64,000 bases of DNA, taken from NCBI RefSeq assembly GCF_040373385.1, contig NZ_JBDXXH010000010.1, positions 106,623 through 170,622 of the forward strand, read 5' to 3'. Numbering within the stretch: the first letter of the stretch is position 1; each line of letters opens with the position of its first letter. The notes under the pieces are model-generated. The model worked only from the letters and a program-made list of their open reading frames with translations, made no database searches and was not told the DNA's origin. Shown piece by piece: positions 8,926 through 17,303 of the stretch. A program made the translations under genes and the position numbers. The DNA is from Nitratidesulfovibrio sp. (GTDB lineage: Bacteria > Desulfobacterota > Desulfovibrionia > Desulfovibrionales > Desulfovibrionaceae).

Positions 8926-9092
8926 TGTCCATCGCCGCGTGCCACACCGCGCGGGTCCGCGCCGTACCCGGCGGGTCCGGTTCCTCCGCGCACACCGGGT
9001 CGTTCCCGTGCGCGGCCGCTGGCGCACGCACCGCCAGTCAGCCGGAAACTTGCCAGGCCGACCACACCACCGGGGGGCGCCATGCTGTATAA
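8925..9092 (+). pseudogene. 55-codon open frame at the expected murF position (possible deletion scar)
   Basis: An ATG overlaps the murE stop codon (TGATG), as a translationally coupled downstream gene would. The frame runs 55 codons and ends at a TAA inside the mraY start. The translation is low complexity ([17 protein letters not shown] and onward) and shows none of the MurF motifs; neither of the other two frames does either. It could be the remains of murF after an internal deletion, or simply a spacer. The 156-bp interval is far too short for murF, which is about 1.4 kb. Confidence 0.35.
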
Positions 9093-10158
9093 CCTGCTGT
9101 ACCCCCTCAGTTCCGAATTCACGGTCCTCAACGTCTTCCGCTACATCACCTTCCGCTCCGTGTGGGCGCTGCTGACGGCGCTGCTGCTGTCCATCCTCAT
9201 GGGGCCGCGCTTCATCGAGTGGCTGCGGCGCGTCAAGTGCGGGCAGCACATCCACGAGGACGTCACCTGCCACATGCAGAAGGCGGGCACCCCCACCATG
9301 GGCGGCCTGCTCATCGCCTTCTGCCTGACGTGCAGCGTGCTGCTGTGGGCCGACCTGACCAACAAGTACGTCTGGCTGACCATGCTCATCTTCCTGGGGT
9401 TCGGGCTGGTCGGGTTTCTGGACGACTACATCAAGATCCGCCGCCGCAACAACAAGGGGCTGTCCGCCCGCGCCAAGTTTCTGGGGCAGGTGGTGGTGGC
9501 GGCCGTGGCCATGTACCTGCTGGTCAGCGAGCCGGTGTACTCCACCCGGTTGGCCTTTCCGTTCTTCAAGGGCCTCGCGCCCGACCTCGGCTGGCTGTAC
9601 ATCCCCTTCGCGGTGACGGTGATGGTGGGTTCTTCCAACGGGGTGAACCTTACCGACGGACTGGACGGCCTGGCCATCGGCCCCACCATCATCGCGGGCA
9701 TGGTCTTTGCCGTGTTCATCTACGTGGCGGGCAACGTGCAGATGGCCACCTACCTGCAAGTGCCCAACATGCCGGGCGTGGGTGAGGTTACCGTGTTCTG
9801 CGGCGCGCTGGTGGGCGCGAGCCTGGGCTTTCTGTGGTTCAACGCCTACCCGGCCCAGGTGTTCATGGGCGATGTGGGCTCGCTGGCCCTTGGCGGCGCG
9901 CTGGGTTTTCTGGCCGTGCTGTGCAAGCAGGAACTGCTGCTGCTCATCGTGGGCGGGCTGTTCGTGGTGGAGACCCTGTCGGTGATCCTGCAGGTGGGCT
10001 ACTTCAAGTTCACCGGGGGCAAGCGCATCTTCCGCATGGCCCCGCTGCATCATCACTTCGAATTGCAGGGCATTCCCGAGTCGAAGATCATCATCAGGTT
10101 CTGGATCATGTCGGCGCTGCTAGGATTGATGGCGCTGTCGGTCCTGAAGCTGCGTTAG
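9082..10158 (+). CDS. mraY: Phospho-N-acetylmuramoyl-pentapeptide-transferase MraY
   Basis: MraY transfers phospho-MurNAc-pentapeptide to undecaprenyl phosphate to form lipid I at the inner membrane. The 358-aa polytopic protein has about ten transmembrane segments. It carries the family signatures PTMGG near residue 73, the aspartate pair in [16 protein letters not shown], the catalytic [13 protein letters not shown] near residue 190, GNA-type loop [12 protein letters not shown], and the C-terminal [15 protein letters not shown] precedes the ATG. It follows the murE gap and lies 15 bp before murD. Confidence 0.96.
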   Translation: MLYNLLYPLSSEFTVLNVFRYITFRSVWALLTALLLSILMGPRFIEWLRRVKCGQHIHEDVTCHMQKAGTPTMGGLLIAFCLTCSVLLWADLTNKYVWLTMLIFLGFGLVGFLDDYIKIRRRNNKGLSARAKFLGQVVVAAVAMYLLVSEPVYSTRLAFPFFKGLAPDLGWLYIPFAVTVMVGSSNGVNLTDGLDGLAIGPTIIAGMVFAVFIYVAGNVQMATYLQVPNMPGVGEVTVFCGALVGASLGFLWFNAYPAQVFMGDVGSLALGGALGFLAVLCKQELLLLIVGGLFVVETLSVILQVGYFKFTGGKRIFRMAPLHHHFELQGIPESKIIIRFWIMSALLGLMALSVLKLR

Positions 10159-10173
10159 GACAAGGATACGGCA

Positions 10174-11511
10174 ATGACCTGCGACAAGCACACGGCGCGG
10201 ACCATCGGCAAGGGCGACCTTGTGGTGGTCGTGGGCGCGGGCCGCTCCGGCATGGCTGCCGCGCGGTTGCTGCACCGCATGGGGGCGCGCGTGCGCCTGC
10301 TGGAACGCAACGCCGACGGGGTGCCGGCCGACTTCCTGCGCTGGGCCGCCGAAGCCGGTGTGGAAATTGCCACCGGCGACCATTCGCCCGCCCAGTTTGC
10401 GGGTGCGCGGGCCGTGGTGCCCAGCCCCGGCATGGCCGTGGCAAAGCTGCGCCCGCTGTTGCCGCAGGGGCCGGGCGCGCCCGAGGTGCTGGCCGAAATG
10501 GAGCTTGCCTGGCGGCAACTGGACGGCGAGCCGGTGCTGGCCGTCACCGGAACCAGCGGCAAGACCACCACGGTTTCGCTGTGCGCCGCCATGCTGCGGG
10601 CGCAGGGCCTTGCCGTGTTCCTGGGCGGCAACATCGGCACTCCCCTCAGCGAGTACGTGTTGTCCGTAGCGCATGGCGGGGCAGAAGGGCAGGGCAGGGC
10701 CGACGCACTGGTCATAGAGATTTCCAGCTTCCAGTTGCAGGCCTGCACCACCTTTCGTCCTCGCGTGGCCATGCTGCTGAACATCAGCGAGAACCACCTC
10801 GACTACCACGCCGACATGGCGGAATACATCGCCGCCAAGTTCCGGCTGTTCCGTTGCATGGAAGAAGGCGACCTGGCCATTTTCGGCGAAGGGCTGCGCG
10901 ACCTGGTGGCCGCGCGCGAACCCAGGGCGCGCACGCTGTTCTTCAACGCGGCATCCAGGCGCTTTCCGCACACCCGCCTGCTGGGCGGGCACAACCAGGC
11001 CAACATCGAGGCCGCATGGCAGGCCTGCCGCGAGTTCGGGGTGACCCCGGAGGCGGCGGAAAAGGCCGTGGCCGACTTTGCCCCGCTGGAGCACCGGCTG
11101 GAGGCCGTGGCCGAGCGCAACGGCGTGCTGTGGGTGAACGATTCCAAGTGCACCACGGTGGAGGCTCTGCGCGTGGCCCTGCTAGCCTTTGACAGGCCGG
11201 TGGTGCTGATGGTGGGCGGCAAGTTCAAGGGCGGCGACCTTGCGTCCCTGCTGCCGCTCATGCTCGGGCGAGTGCGGGCAGTGGTGGGCTTTGGCGCCAG
11301 CCGCGAATATTTCAAGGGGGCCTGGATGGGGCAGGGTGAGTTTTCCATGTCCTGGCATCCTGCCCTGGAACCCGCCGTGGCCGAGGCCGCCGAGGTTGCC
11401 CGACCGGGCGATGCGGTGGTGATGGCCCCGGCCACCTCCAGTTTCGACCTCTTTGCCAACTACAAGGAGCGCGGCCACGCTTTTCGCCGCGCGGTGGAGG
11501 CCCTGCCATGA
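10174..11511 (+). CDS. murD: UDP-N-acetylmuramoylalanine-D-glutamate ligase MurD
   Basis: MurD adds D-glutamate to UDP-MurNAc-L-Ala. The 445-aa protein begins with a Rossmann fold (VVVVGAGRSGMAAARLLHRMG), followed by the ATP-binding VTGTSGKTTTVSL near residue 120, GGNIGTPLSEYV, EISSFQLQ, NISENHLDYHADM with the carbamylated-lysine region after it, and the C-terminal VNDSKCTTVEA and GGKFKGGDL. A short insertion after GTPLSEYVLS (AHGGAEGQGRAD) is unusual but lies in a loop. Its stop overlaps the ftsW start (ATGA at 11508). Confidence 0.95.
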   Translation: MTCDKHTARTIGKGDLVVVVGAGRSGMAAARLLHRMGARVRLLERNADGVPADFLRWAAEAGVEIATGDHSPAQFAGARAVVPSPGMAVAKLRPLLPQGPGAPEVLAEMELAWRQLDGEPVLAVTGTSGKTTTVSLCAAMLRAQGLAVFLGGNIGTPLSEYVLSVAHGGAEGQGRADALVIEISSFQLQACTTFRPRVAMLLNISENHLDYHADMAEYIAAKFRLFRCMEEGDLAIFGEGLRDLVAAREPRARTLFFNAASRRFPHTRLLGGHNQANIEAAWQACREFGVTPEAAEKAVADFAPLEHRLEAVAERNGVLWVNDSKCTTVEALRVALLAFDRPVVLMVGGKFKGGDLASLLPLMLGRVRAVVGFGASREYFKGAWMGQGEFSMSWHPALEPAVAEAAEVARPGDAVVMAPATSSFDLFANYKERGHAFRRAVEALP

Positions 11512-12692
11512 GGTTCGGCGCGAACGCGGACGCCCACCCCTCTGCCGCACTGGCGGACCTGCGCCACGGCGGCAGCTTTGGCGGCATCGCCCACGGCGAC
11601 CACGGCCAGCAGAACGGCGTGGACTGGTGGCTGTTCGCCATCGCCCTGACCCTGCTGGGCATCGGCCTGCTGATGGTGCTGTCCGCCAGCGGCATCGTGG
11701 CCGAGCGCTTCAACGCGGACAAGTACTACTTCTTCAAGCGCCAGCTGCTCTTTGCCTGCGTGGGCGGCGTCTCCATGTTCACCGCTGCGGTGGTGCCCCG
11801 CAACATACTGTACAAATTGCAGTACCCCATTCTGTTCGGGGTGCTGGTCATGCTCATCCTGGTGCTGACCCCGCTGGGCAACAAGGTCAACGGCGCGCGT
11901 CGGTGGATACAGGTGGGGCCGGTGGCCGTGCAGCCCATGGAATTCACCAAGATCGCGCTGGCCTTGTACCTGGCCTATTTCATGAGCACCAAGCAGGATA
12001 TCATCAAGACCTTCAGCCGGGGGGTCATACCGCCGTTCGCCGTGACCGGGGTGTTTTGCGCGCTGCTGCTGCGCCAGCCCGACTTCGGCGGGGCGGCGGT
12101 GCTGGCCATGATCCTGTTCTTCATGTGCCTGGTTGGCGGCACGCGGTTCTTCTATCTGGCCGTATCCGGGGCGGCGGCCGTGGCGGGCGCCATCATGCTG
12201 GTGGTGCATTCGCCGTACCGCTTCCGCCGGTTCACCGCCTTTCTCGACCCCTTCGCCGATGCGCAGGATTCCGGCTACCAGTTGGTGCAATCGCTGTTCG
12301 CGCTGGGGTCGGGCGGCATCACCGGCGTGGGCATCGGCGCCAGCCGCCAGAAGCTGTTCTACCTGCCGGAAGCGCACAACGACTTCATCATCGCCGTGCT
12401 GGGCGAGGAACTGGGGTTCATCGGCATGTCGCTGGTCTTCGTGCTGATGGGCATGCTGTTCTGGCGGAGCTTTCGCATCGCCGCCCGCCAGGACGACCTG
12501 CGCGACAGGTTCACCGCCTTCGGCGTAACCCTGGTGCTGCTGCTGGGCGCCGTGCTGAACATGGCGGTGGTCATGGGCGTGGCGCCTCCCAAGGGCGTGC
12601 CCATGCCCTTCCTGAGCTATGGGGGCAGCAGCCTGCTGACCACCCTGACCTGCGTGGGGCTGTTGCTGAACTATTCGCGAACGGCACGCTGA
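11508..12692 (+). CDS. ftsW: Septal peptidoglycan polymerase FtsW
   Basis: FtsW is the SEDS-family glycosyltransferase that polymerises lipid II at the septum with FtsI. The 394-aa protein has a 38-residue hydrophilic N-terminus and then about ten transmembrane helices. Family motifs include GARRWIQVGPVAVQPMEFTK, the NDFIIAVLGEELGFIG loop and the C-terminal PFLSYGGSSLL. The start is coupled to murD by a 4-bp overlap. murG follows after 52 bp. Confidence 0.95.
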   Translation: MRFGANADAHPSAALADLRHGGSFGGIAHGDHGQQNGVDWWLFAIALTLLGIGLLMVLSASGIVAERFNADKYYFFKRQLLFACVGGVSMFTAAVVPRNILYKLQYPILFGVLVMLILVLTPLGNKVNGARRWIQVGPVAVQPMEFTKIALALYLAYFMSTKQDIIKTFSRGVIPPFAVTGVFCALLLRQPDFGGAAVLAMILFFMCLVGGTRFFYLAVSGAAAVAGAIMLVVHSPYRFRRFTAFLDPFADAQDSGYQLVQSLFALGSGGITGVGIGASRQKLFYLPEAHNDFIIAVLGEELGFIGMSLVFVLMGMLFWRSFRIAARQDDLRDRFTAFGVTLVLLLGAVLNMAVVMGVAPPKGVPMPFLSYGGSSLLTTLTCVGLLLNYSRTAR

Positions 12693-12744
12693 CGGCGTGC
12701 CTTCGCACGTTTTCGCCACCGTTCCGGAAACCGGAGGAAACACC

Positions 12745-13881
12745 ATGCGTCGCGTCATCCTCACCACTGGCGGAACCGGGGGGCACATCTTCCCGGCGCT
12801 TGCCGTGGCCGAGGAGATCACCCGCCGGTACCCCAAGGCCCGCATCCTGTTCCTGGGGGGGCAATACGGGCCGGAAGCCGACCTTGCGGCCCGAGCCGGG
12901 CTCGAGTATGTGGGCCTGCCGGTACGCGGGGTGATGGGGCGCGGCCTGCGTGCGCTGGCCGCCGCCGGGGCCATGGGCCTTGGCGTGTGGCGTGCGGTTT
13001 CCGTGGTGCGCCGGTTCGACCCGGACATCGCCGTGGGCTTCGGCGGTTACGCCGCCTTTGCCGGGGTGCTGGCCGCCCGGCTGTGCGGCAGGCCCGCCGC
13101 CATCCACGAGCAGAACGCCATCCCCGGACTGACCAACCGCCTGTTGGGCCATGTGGTGCAGCGGGTGTTCCTGTCCCTGCCGGACACGGCGGGGGTGTTC
13201 CCCGCGCGGCGCAGCGTGACCACCGGCAACCCGGTGCGCGCGGCCATCGTTGCTGCCGGGGCGGCTGCTGCAGCTGCCGTGACGGCGGGGGGCGCCGCCC
13301 CGCGTTCCGTCCATTCGCGCCGTCTGCTGGTCATGGGCGGCAGCCTTGGCGCCCGCGCCATCAACGAGGCAGTGGTGGCTGCACTGCCTGCCCTGCGCGA
13401 TGCCGGGGTGGAGTTGTGGCACCAGACCGGCACCAGCGATTGGGAACGGGTGCGCACGGGCTACAAGCAGGCCGGAATTTCCGAGGCCCGCGTCGAGGCC
13501 TTCATCGACGACGTGGCCAGCGCCTACACCTGGGCGGACCTTGTGCTGTGCCGCGCCGGGGCCACCTCCGTGGCCGAACTGGCTGTGGCGGGCAAGCCTT
13601 CGGTGCTGGTGCCGTTTCCGTTTGCCACCCACAACCACCAGTTGCACAACGCCCGGCACGTTGCCGACGCAGGCGCGGCACTGGTGGTGGAGCAGAAGGA
13701 CGTCACGCCCGGTGCGGACGGCAAGCCCGCAGTGGCGCTGGACCACGTGCTGGTCGAGCTTCTGGCTGACCGCCAGCGGCTGGCCGACATGAGCCACGCC
13801 GCGCGCGCCATGGGCAGGCCGCAGGCCGCAGCCGCCGTGGTGGACGGCATGGAAGCCATCCTCGCGGGGCGTGGGAAGTAA
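12745..13881 (+). CDS. murG: Lipid II synthase MurG
   Basis: MurG transfers GlcNAc from UDP-GlcNAc to lipid I at the cytoplasmic face of the membrane. The chosen ATG at 12745 has GGAGG just upstream and gives a 378-aa protein beginning MRRVILTTGGTGGHIFPALA, the family start; the longer frame from 12697 lacks a good ribosome binding site. Other motifs are VGFGGYAAFAGVLAA, HEQNAIPGLTNR, GNPVR, GGSLGARAINEAV, and the UDP-binding region CRAGATSVAELAVAGKPSVLVPFP. There is an alanine-rich insertion (AAGAAAAAAVTAGGAA) in the interdomain linker near residue 170. It is the last gene before the inverted-repeat element. Confidence 0.95.
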   Translation: MRRVILTTGGTGGHIFPALAVAEEITRRYPKARILFLGGQYGPEADLAARAGLEYVGLPVRGVMGRGLRALAAAGAMGLGVWRAVSVVRRFDPDIAVGFGGYAAFAGVLAARLCGRPAAIHEQNAIPGLTNRLLGHVVQRVFLSLPDTAGVFPARRSVTTGNPVRAAIVAAGAAAAAAVTAGGAAPRSVHSRRLLVMGGSLGARAINEAVVAALPALRDAGVELWHQTGTSDWERVRTGYKQAGISEARVEAFIDDVASAYTWADLVLCRAGATSVAELAVAGKPSVLVPFPFATHNHQLHNARHVADAGAALVVEQKDVTPGADGKPAVALDHVLVELLADRQRLADMSHAARAMGRPQAAAAVVDGMEAILAGRGK

Positions 13882-13900
13882 GTTGGAGTTTTTTGTGTGA

Positions 13901-14053
13901 CTCCGGCGGGCAAGGGGCTTCGCCCCCTGCACCCCCGTTATGAAAAAGTATTTTGTTTGGTGCGCACCGCGCATCAGTGATGCAGCAGAGAATAACGTAA
14001 GACAGCCCCACTGAAATGGGGGTGCAGGGGGCGAAGCCCCTTGCCCGCCGGAG
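13901..14053. repeat. MITE-like inverted-repeat element inside the dcw cluster
   Basis: Two perfect 36-bp arms (13901-13936 and 14018-14053) face each other across an 81-bp, AT-richer centre. The arms contain the internal palindrome GGGGCTTCGCCCC. The centre holds smaller dyads: GGTGCGCACC and GCATCAGTGATGC. Runs of T to the left and A to the right extend the symmetry, so the whole element could fold as one hairpin and act as a terminator in either direction. There is no open reading frame for a transposase. It interrupts murG and murC, which are adjacent or close in most dcw clusters. Confidence 0.75.
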
Positions 14054-14113
14054 GCGTAAAAAAACGCTTACCTCGCCAAAGGCTGATTTAAAAACCCCAA
14101 TCAGAAAAAATCT

Positions 14114-15481
14114 ATGAATAACAACAAGATCAAGAAAATACACATGGTCGGCATCGGCGGTTCCGGCATGAGCGGCATTGCCGAGGTGCTGTTGAACCTG
14201 GGCTACGAGGTGCGCGGCTCGGACATGTCCGACGGCACGGTGGTGCGCCGTTTGCGCAAGCTGGGGGCCGAAATCTACATCGGCCACGGCGAGGGCAACC
14301 TGACGGACGCCCAGGTGCTGGTGAAGTCCACGGCCATTGGCGACGAGAACCCCGAGGTGGCGGCGGCGCGCAGGCGCGGCATTCCCATCATTCCGCGCGC
14401 CGAGATGCTGGCGGAACTGATGCGCCTGCGCACGGGCATCGCCATCGCAGGCACGCACGGCAAGACCACCACCACCTCGCTGGCGGCGGCCATCTTCGAC
14501 GAGGCGGGCACCGACCCCACAGTGATCATCGGCGGGCGGCTGAATGCCTACGGCGCCAACGCGCGGCTGGGCGACGGGGCCTACCTCATTGCAGAGGCGG
14601 ACGAATCGGACGGCTCGTTCCTGTGCCTGTTCCCCATCGTCACCGTGGTCACCAACGTGGACATGGACCACATGGACCACTACCCCTCGCAGCAGGCCAT
14701 CGACGATGCCTTCGTGGATTTCATGAACAAGGTGCCGTTCTACGGCATGAACGTGGTCTGCGGCGACGACCCCGGCGTGCGGCGCCTGCTGCCCCGGGTG
14801 AAGCGTCCGGTCATCACCTACGGCTTCGGAGATGGCAACGCCATCCGGGCAGAGGTGCTGGCCTGCGCGGACACCAGCCTGTTCAACGTCATCGTCAACG
14901 GCGACGACATCGGTCAGGTGCGCCTCGCCCAGCCGGGCCGCCACAACATCCTGAATGCCCTGGCCGCCATCGGCGTGGCGCTGGAATGCGACATCGCGCC
15001 CGGAAAGATCGTGGCGGGCCTGGCCAAGTTCGGCGGGGTGGGGCGGCGCTTCGAGCGCAAGGGCGAGCGCGACGGCGTGCTGGTGGTGGACGACTACGGG
15101 CACCACCCGGCGGAAATCGCGGCTACCCTGGCCACGGCGCGCCAGTGCTTTCCGCACCGGCGGCTGGTGGTGGTGTTCCAGCCGCACCGGTTCAGCCGCA
15201 CGCAGGCCCTGTTCGGCGAATTCTGCAAGGTGTTCGACGGCGTGGACAAGCTGCTGCTGACGGAAATCTACCCCGCGTCGGAAAAGCCCATCCCCGGCGT
15301 GAGCGGGCAAAGCCTTGCCCAGGGCATCCGCCAGGTATCCAAGACCGACGTGACCTATCATCAGGATTTTGATTCCGTGCTGGCGGCATTGCCCGAAGTG
15401 CTGCAACCCGGCGACCTCTTGCTGACGCTGGGCGCGGGCAACGTGACCACCATCGGCCCCCGTTACCTGGAAAGGGAATAG
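14114..15481 (+). CDS. murC: UDP-N-acetylmuramate-L-alanine ligase MurC
   Basis: MurC adds L-alanine to UDP-MurNAc, the first stem-peptide step. The 455-aa protein shows the Rossmann motif [17 protein letters not shown], the ATP loop [17 protein letters not shown] near residue 115, [31 protein letters not shown] and the C-terminal GAGNVTTIG. The ATG at 14114 has no recognisable ribosome binding site, because the upstream 30 bp are A-rich. The next ATG (14141) has none either. This start lies 60 bp past the inverted-repeat element, so transcription may need a local promoter. Confidence 0.95.
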   Translation: MNNNKIKKIHMVGIGGSGMSGIAEVLLNLGYEVRGSDMSDGTVVRRLRKLGAEIYIGHGEGNLTDAQVLVKSTAIGDENPEVAAARRRGIPIIPRAEMLAELMRLRTGIAIAGTHGKTTTTSLAAAIFDEAGTDPTVIIGGRLNAYGANARLGDGAYLIAEADESDGSFLCLFPIVTVVTNVDMDHMDHYPSQQAIDDAFVDFMNKVPFYGMNVVCGDDPGVRRLLPRVKRPVITYGFGDGNAIRAEVLACADTSLFNVIVNGDDIGQVRLAQPGRHNILNALAAIGVALECDIAPGKIVAGLAKFGGVGRRFERKGERDGVLVVDDYGHHPAEIAATLATARQCFPHRRLVVVFQPHRFSRTQALFGEFCKVFDGVDKLLLTEIYPASEKPIPGVSGQSLAQGIRQVSKTDVTYHQDFDSVLAALPEVLQPGDLLLTLGAGNVTTIGPRYLERE

Positions 15482-15482
15482 C

Positions 15483-16403
15483 ATGCTCACGGTTCTCGAC
15501 GGCCCCGTGCTTGCGCACCGCACCACGCTCCGCCTTGGCGGCAGGGCGCTGGCAGAGGTGCGCGCGGCCGGGCCGCGTGAACTGGACGAACTGCCCGGAA
15601 CGCTGGCCCGCCTGGGCGGTGAGCCGCGCATGCTGGGCTGCGGCAGCAACATCCTTGCCGACGACGGCGAACTGCCCGTGGTGGTGGTGGCGCTGGATGG
15701 CGGCGGCCCCTTCGACACCGCGCCGGAAGTGACCGGCGAGACGGAGGACGGTCGCGTGCTGGTGCGCGTGGGCGCGGCGCAGCGGCTGCCGCGCCTGGTA
15801 TCGCGCCTGGCCGCGTGGGGCCTGTGCGGCATGGAAGGTCTGGCTGGCATTCCCGGCGGGGTGGGCGGCGCGGTGGCCATGAATGCCGGGTCCTACGGGT
15901 GCGAATGCGGCGCCGCGCTGCATTCCGTATCCGTGTTTTCCCCCCTGCTGGGCCATGTGACCCTGGGGCGCGACAGGTTCCGGTACGGGTATCGGCATTT
16001 CGAGGTGCTGGACGAGGCTAGCGCGCCGCTGGGCGGCTGGTACCTGGTCACCGGGGCCACCTTTGCCCTGACGCGGTGCGACAGTGCCGTGGTGCATGCC
16101 GCCATGCGCGGCAATTACCTGAAGAAGAAAGCGACGCAGCCGGTGCTGTCACACAGTGCGGGTTGTGTATTCCGCAATCCGTCACCGCACAATCCGGCGG
16201 GCAAGCTGCTGGACGCAGCAGGGCTTAAGGGATACCGCATTGGTGGCATGGCATTTTCGATGGTGCATGCCAATTTCATGGTTAACGAAGGCCACGGCAC
16301 TACAAAAGAGGCTTTCAGTTTATTGCAGTTTGCAAAAGTTGCCGTGAGTGAACGTTTTGATGTTGACCTTGAACTTGAAGTGAAGGTCTGGTCATGGCGA
16401 TAG
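15483..16403 (+). CDS. murB: UDP-N-acetylenolpyruvoylglucosamine reductase MurB
   Basis: MurB is the FAD enzyme that reduces UDP-GlcNAc-enolpyruvate to UDP-MurNAc. The 306-aa protein has the FAD-binding GCGSNILADDG, GLAGIPGGVGGAVAMNAGSYG, the active-site SAGCVFRNP (cysteine where E. coli has the proton-donor serine, a known variant), and GLKGYRIGGMAFSMVHANFMVN near the end. The ATG follows the murC stop by one base. The last 130 bp of the gene are markedly AT-richer than its start. Its stop overlaps the ftsQ start by 10 bp. Confidence 0.93.
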   Translation: MLTVLDGPVLAHRTTLRLGGRALAEVRAAGPRELDELPGTLARLGGEPRMLGCGSNILADDGELPVVVVALDGGGPFDTAPEVTGETEDGRVLVRVGAAQRLPRLVSRLAAWGLCGMEGLAGIPGGVGGAVAMNAGSYGCECGAALHSVSVFSPLLGHVTLGRDRFRYGYRHFEVLDEASAPLGGWYLVTGATFALTRCDSAVVHAAMRGNYLKKKATQPVLSHSAGCVFRNPSPHNPAGKLLDAAGLKGYRIGGMAFSMVHANFMVNEGHGTTKEAFSLLQFAKVAVSERFDVDLELEVKVWSWR

Positions 16404-17233
16404 CGTTATCGCGCGGAAAGAAAGGCGCGAAGAATGCGTACAGCAGAAAAAGCGTGAAGCCGCAGAAGGCCACGCTGAATTCCGGCAACGGGATGCTGTC
16501 GTTCGCCAGATGGTTCTTCACCATGGTCTTGTCCGTCTCTTTGCTTGTCGGCATAAGCGTAGGTTTGTTGTACATCTACAGGTATGCGACAAGGTCTGAA
16601 TATTTTGCAGTCAAAACTATTGAAGTCTCGGGCAATTTGAGGTTAAGACAGGAGGAAATCCTGGGGTTGGCGGGCATTGCCCCCGGCGCGAACAGTCTTG
16701 CGGTGAACATCGCGGATATGGAGTCGGGGCTGCTGCGCAACCCGTGGATTACGGAAGTATCCGTAAAAAGGTTGCTTCCTGACGGATTTGCGATAAAAGT
16801 CGCTGAACGGGAACCGAAGTTCTGGGTACAGCGCGGCGCAGAGCTGCTCTACGCCGACGAACACGGCAACATTATCGCCCCGGTGGGGGCGGGCCGGTTC
16901 ACCTCGCTGCCCACGCTGGAAGTTGAAGCAGGGGCCGAGGAAGCGCTGGAGCGACTGCCCGAGATAACCGGCGACCTGAAGCGGGCAAGGCTGCCCGTGG
17001 ATATCGCCCTGGTTTCGTGGGTGCGCCTGAGCCCCGGCAAGGGCGTGGAGCTGTATCTGGAAAACAGCGACCTGCGGCTCAGCGTTGCGCTGGAAGACTG
17101 GCGCGGCAACCTCGACAGGCTGGGTAAGGTGCTCGACGACCTTGCCCGTCGGGGTGAACTGAAGCAGGTGCGCGAGGTGAAGGCGGGGGGCGTCAACGTC
17201 TGGGTACAGAAGGACGCCGCCCTCGGCGGCTGA
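16394..17233 (+). CDS. ftsQ: Cell-division protein FtsQ
   Basis: FtsQ is a bitopic inner-membrane protein that recruits FtsL/FtsB and later septal proteins. The 279-aa protein has a basic cytoplasmic tail of about 40 residues, one transmembrane segment (FFTMVLSVSLLVGISVGLLYIY, about 41-62) and a POTRA domain (VKTIEVSGNLRLRQEEILGLAGI to VKRLLPDGFAIKVAEREP). A beta domain follows (LLYADEHGNIIAP onward). The 5' half uses more A/T-ending codons than its neighbours. The gene overlaps murB and lies 70 bp before ftsA. Confidence 0.9.
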   Translation: MAIALSRGKKGAKNAYSRKSVKPQKATLNSGNGMLSFARWFFTMVLSVSLLVGISVGLLYIYRYATRSEYFAVKTIEVSGNLRLRQEEILGLAGIAPGANSLAVNIADMESGLLRNPWITEVSVKRLLPDGFAIKVAEREPKFWVQRGAELLYADEHGNIIAPVGAGRFTSLPTLEVEAGAEEALERLPEITGDLKRARLPVDIALVSWVRLSPGKGVELYLENSDLRLSVALEDWRGNLDRLGKVLDDLARRGELKQVREVKAGGVNVWVQKDAALGG

Positions 17234-17303
17234 CCCGGCAGTGCGAAACCGCACGGGCAGCCCCCATGGCACCCGTTCGGCATCGCGTAAACAGGAGTAG
17301 CAG

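Noticed and set aside
5335-10056. Very long open frame (over 1500 codons) on the minus strand across ftsI, murE and mraY
   Set aside because: It is antisense to three genes with complete catalytic motifs; its translation is rich in H, G, R and Q with no domain, typical of an antisense frame in GC-rich DNA.
13901-14053. Insertion sequence or CRISPR-type repeat
   Set aside because: There is no transposase frame and only one pair of inverted arms, so it is recorded as a MITE-like repeat. I saw no CRISPR array or tRNA gene anywhere in the window.
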